Below, piece by piece: positions 63,201 through 64,000 of a stretch of 64,000 bases of DNA; position 1 is the first letter of the stretch, and each line of letters begins with the position of its first letter. The position numbers were made by a program, and so were the translations under genes. Under the pieces are notes generated by a model, which was not told where the DNA came from, did not search any database, and saw only the letters and a program-made list of their open reading frames with translations. Location of the stretch: the NCBI GenBank assembly GCA_930367215.1, contig OV884056.1:87927285-87991284 (forward strand), written 5' to 3'. The stretch comes from Pollenia angustigena (lineage: Eukaryota; Arthropoda; Insecta; Diptera; Polleniidae).

Positions 63201-63762
63201 ATTTTCTTTAAAAAGATGATTGTTTTAAGTAACCAAGAAACTATTCATACTAGTGCTGGTTACCAAGTTATAAAGTATTTTCACTTTTTTTATTAGTACT
63301 CAATATTCAAAAGTATTTATTCAATACTTTTAAAGTACACTTTGAAAATTGTTGTACATTTTGCAAAAGATTCCGAAATATTTTTAAAGAAAAAAAATTT
63401 AGTTCGCAATAAACCGACAAATGCTTATTTAATCATAAATAATGAAAATTAAAAAACCATATTATTTAGATAATTGAAATTTTATTTACGTCTTTTAATT
63501 TTTTTTATTTAATTTGCTTATTTTTTAATTATTTATATTTATTTTATTATTTTTATTTTCTTCCCTCTCAAAATTTCCTACTAATTTTTCAATTTTTATA
63601 CTAAATTTGAAACGCCCTCTTAAATCCTTAATTTTTGAAAATTGCTTTTTTCTTATCAATTCATTTAAATAAAATTTTGGTTGCTCTTTAAACAATTTGA
63701 GTTAATTTTTTTTTTTTTTTTTTGCTAAATTTTGAATAAATTTAATAAATTAAAATCTTAAG

Positions 63763-63928
63763 TAGCAACCAAAAGAACGTAAAATCCGCTGTTTCTGCCC
63801 TATCTTCTACTAGCTCTTCGTTTGGCACAGCTGCTGCATCAAGTAAATTTGACACTACTAATGGCATAGATGAACAACTGAAAGCCCAAGCCTTGGCTGA
63901 GGAAGAGGCCGCCATGAACCAATATAAG
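63763..63928 (+). CDS. lap: lap coding exon (C-terminal tail)
   Basis: Codes for SNQKNVKSAVSALSSTSSSF, GTAAASSKFDTTNGIDEQLK and AQALAEEEAAMNQYK, the start of the flexible tail of lap. The tail is Ser/Ala-rich and then Glu/Ala-rich, matching fly lap. Two acceptors lie in tandem (AAGTAG): use of the first gives one extra Ser. The donor is AAG/GTTGGT in phase 0. Later exons with the endocytic NPF and clathrin motifs lie beyond the window. Confidence 0.92.
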
Positions 63929-64000
63929 GTTGGTAGAAATTTTTTAATATATTTCTTCTTATGTAAATGGATACTTAAATTTGTTTAATAATATTCGTTT

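Overview
The window is eukaryotic nuclear DNA from a higher fly (Diptera; probably a calyptrate such as a blow fly or house-fly relative). Reasons: an AT-rich base composition, spliced exons that match the Drosophila clathrin-assembly gene lap (AP180/PICALM family), and a dense mix of dipteran mobile elements (hAT, mariner, Helitron, Jockey, tRNA-like repeats, many foldback MITEs). The species call is inference. No bacterial-style gene, operon, rRNA or CRISPR array was seen.

Host gene. Only one conventional gene is visible: lap, on the + strand, as eight coding exons at 40597-40739, 47146-47221, 47998-48030, 61156-61258, 61346-61467, 61582-61775, 61849-61985 and 63763-63928. Every junction keeps the reading frame. 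Together they give most of the ANTH (PI(4,5)P2- and clathrin-binding) domain and the start of the C-terminal tail. The exon with the protein start and the lysine-rich lipid-binding motif was not found, so positions 1-40596 are best read as part of a very large first intron, or as intron plus upstream DNA. The gene continues past 64000.

Transposon landscape, left to right. 1-7 kb: a mariner relic, GGAGTC repeats, and a hAT-type element (5216-6842) that holds a Helitron helicase fragment and a MITE. 7-14 kb: old dispersed repeats and a second hAT-type element (10555-11850). 14.9-18.9 kb: a 3.9-kb DNA transposon with terminal inverted repeats (TIRs) of about 518 bp, a TAA target-site duplication (TSD) and a roughly 620-residue RNase-H-like protein gene with one intron, broken only by three in-frame stops. 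I cannot assign it to a superfamily; it is the best candidate for something little described. 20-28 kb: nested TIR elements, an inverted pair of tRNA-like repeats, and non-LTR retroelement tails, one ending in CCTAA repeats. 29-40 kb: a 2-kb repeat with a 336-bp tandem duplication, a GC-rich hAT (31509-32511), a DD41D mariner (34934-36236) inside a MITE, and foldback repeats. 41-52 kb: RNase H-bearing retroelement fragments, a hAT transposase pseudogene, a hammerhead-like motif, a deleted mariner, and a Helitron 3' end with repeat units. 53.8-58.8 kb: a nearly full-length Jockey retrotransposon on the - strand, flanked by a 46-bp exact direct repeat and split in ORF2 by a TAA-flanked MITE. 61-64 kb: the compact lap exon cluster, with degenerate tandem repeats in one intron.

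The insertions nest in several layers (MITE in retrotransposon, Helitron in hAT, mariner in MITE, MITE in the arm of another transposon), so relative ages can be read directly. All coordinates and translations were derived by eye. Element ends supported by a matching TSD are accurate to a few bases; the others are approximate.
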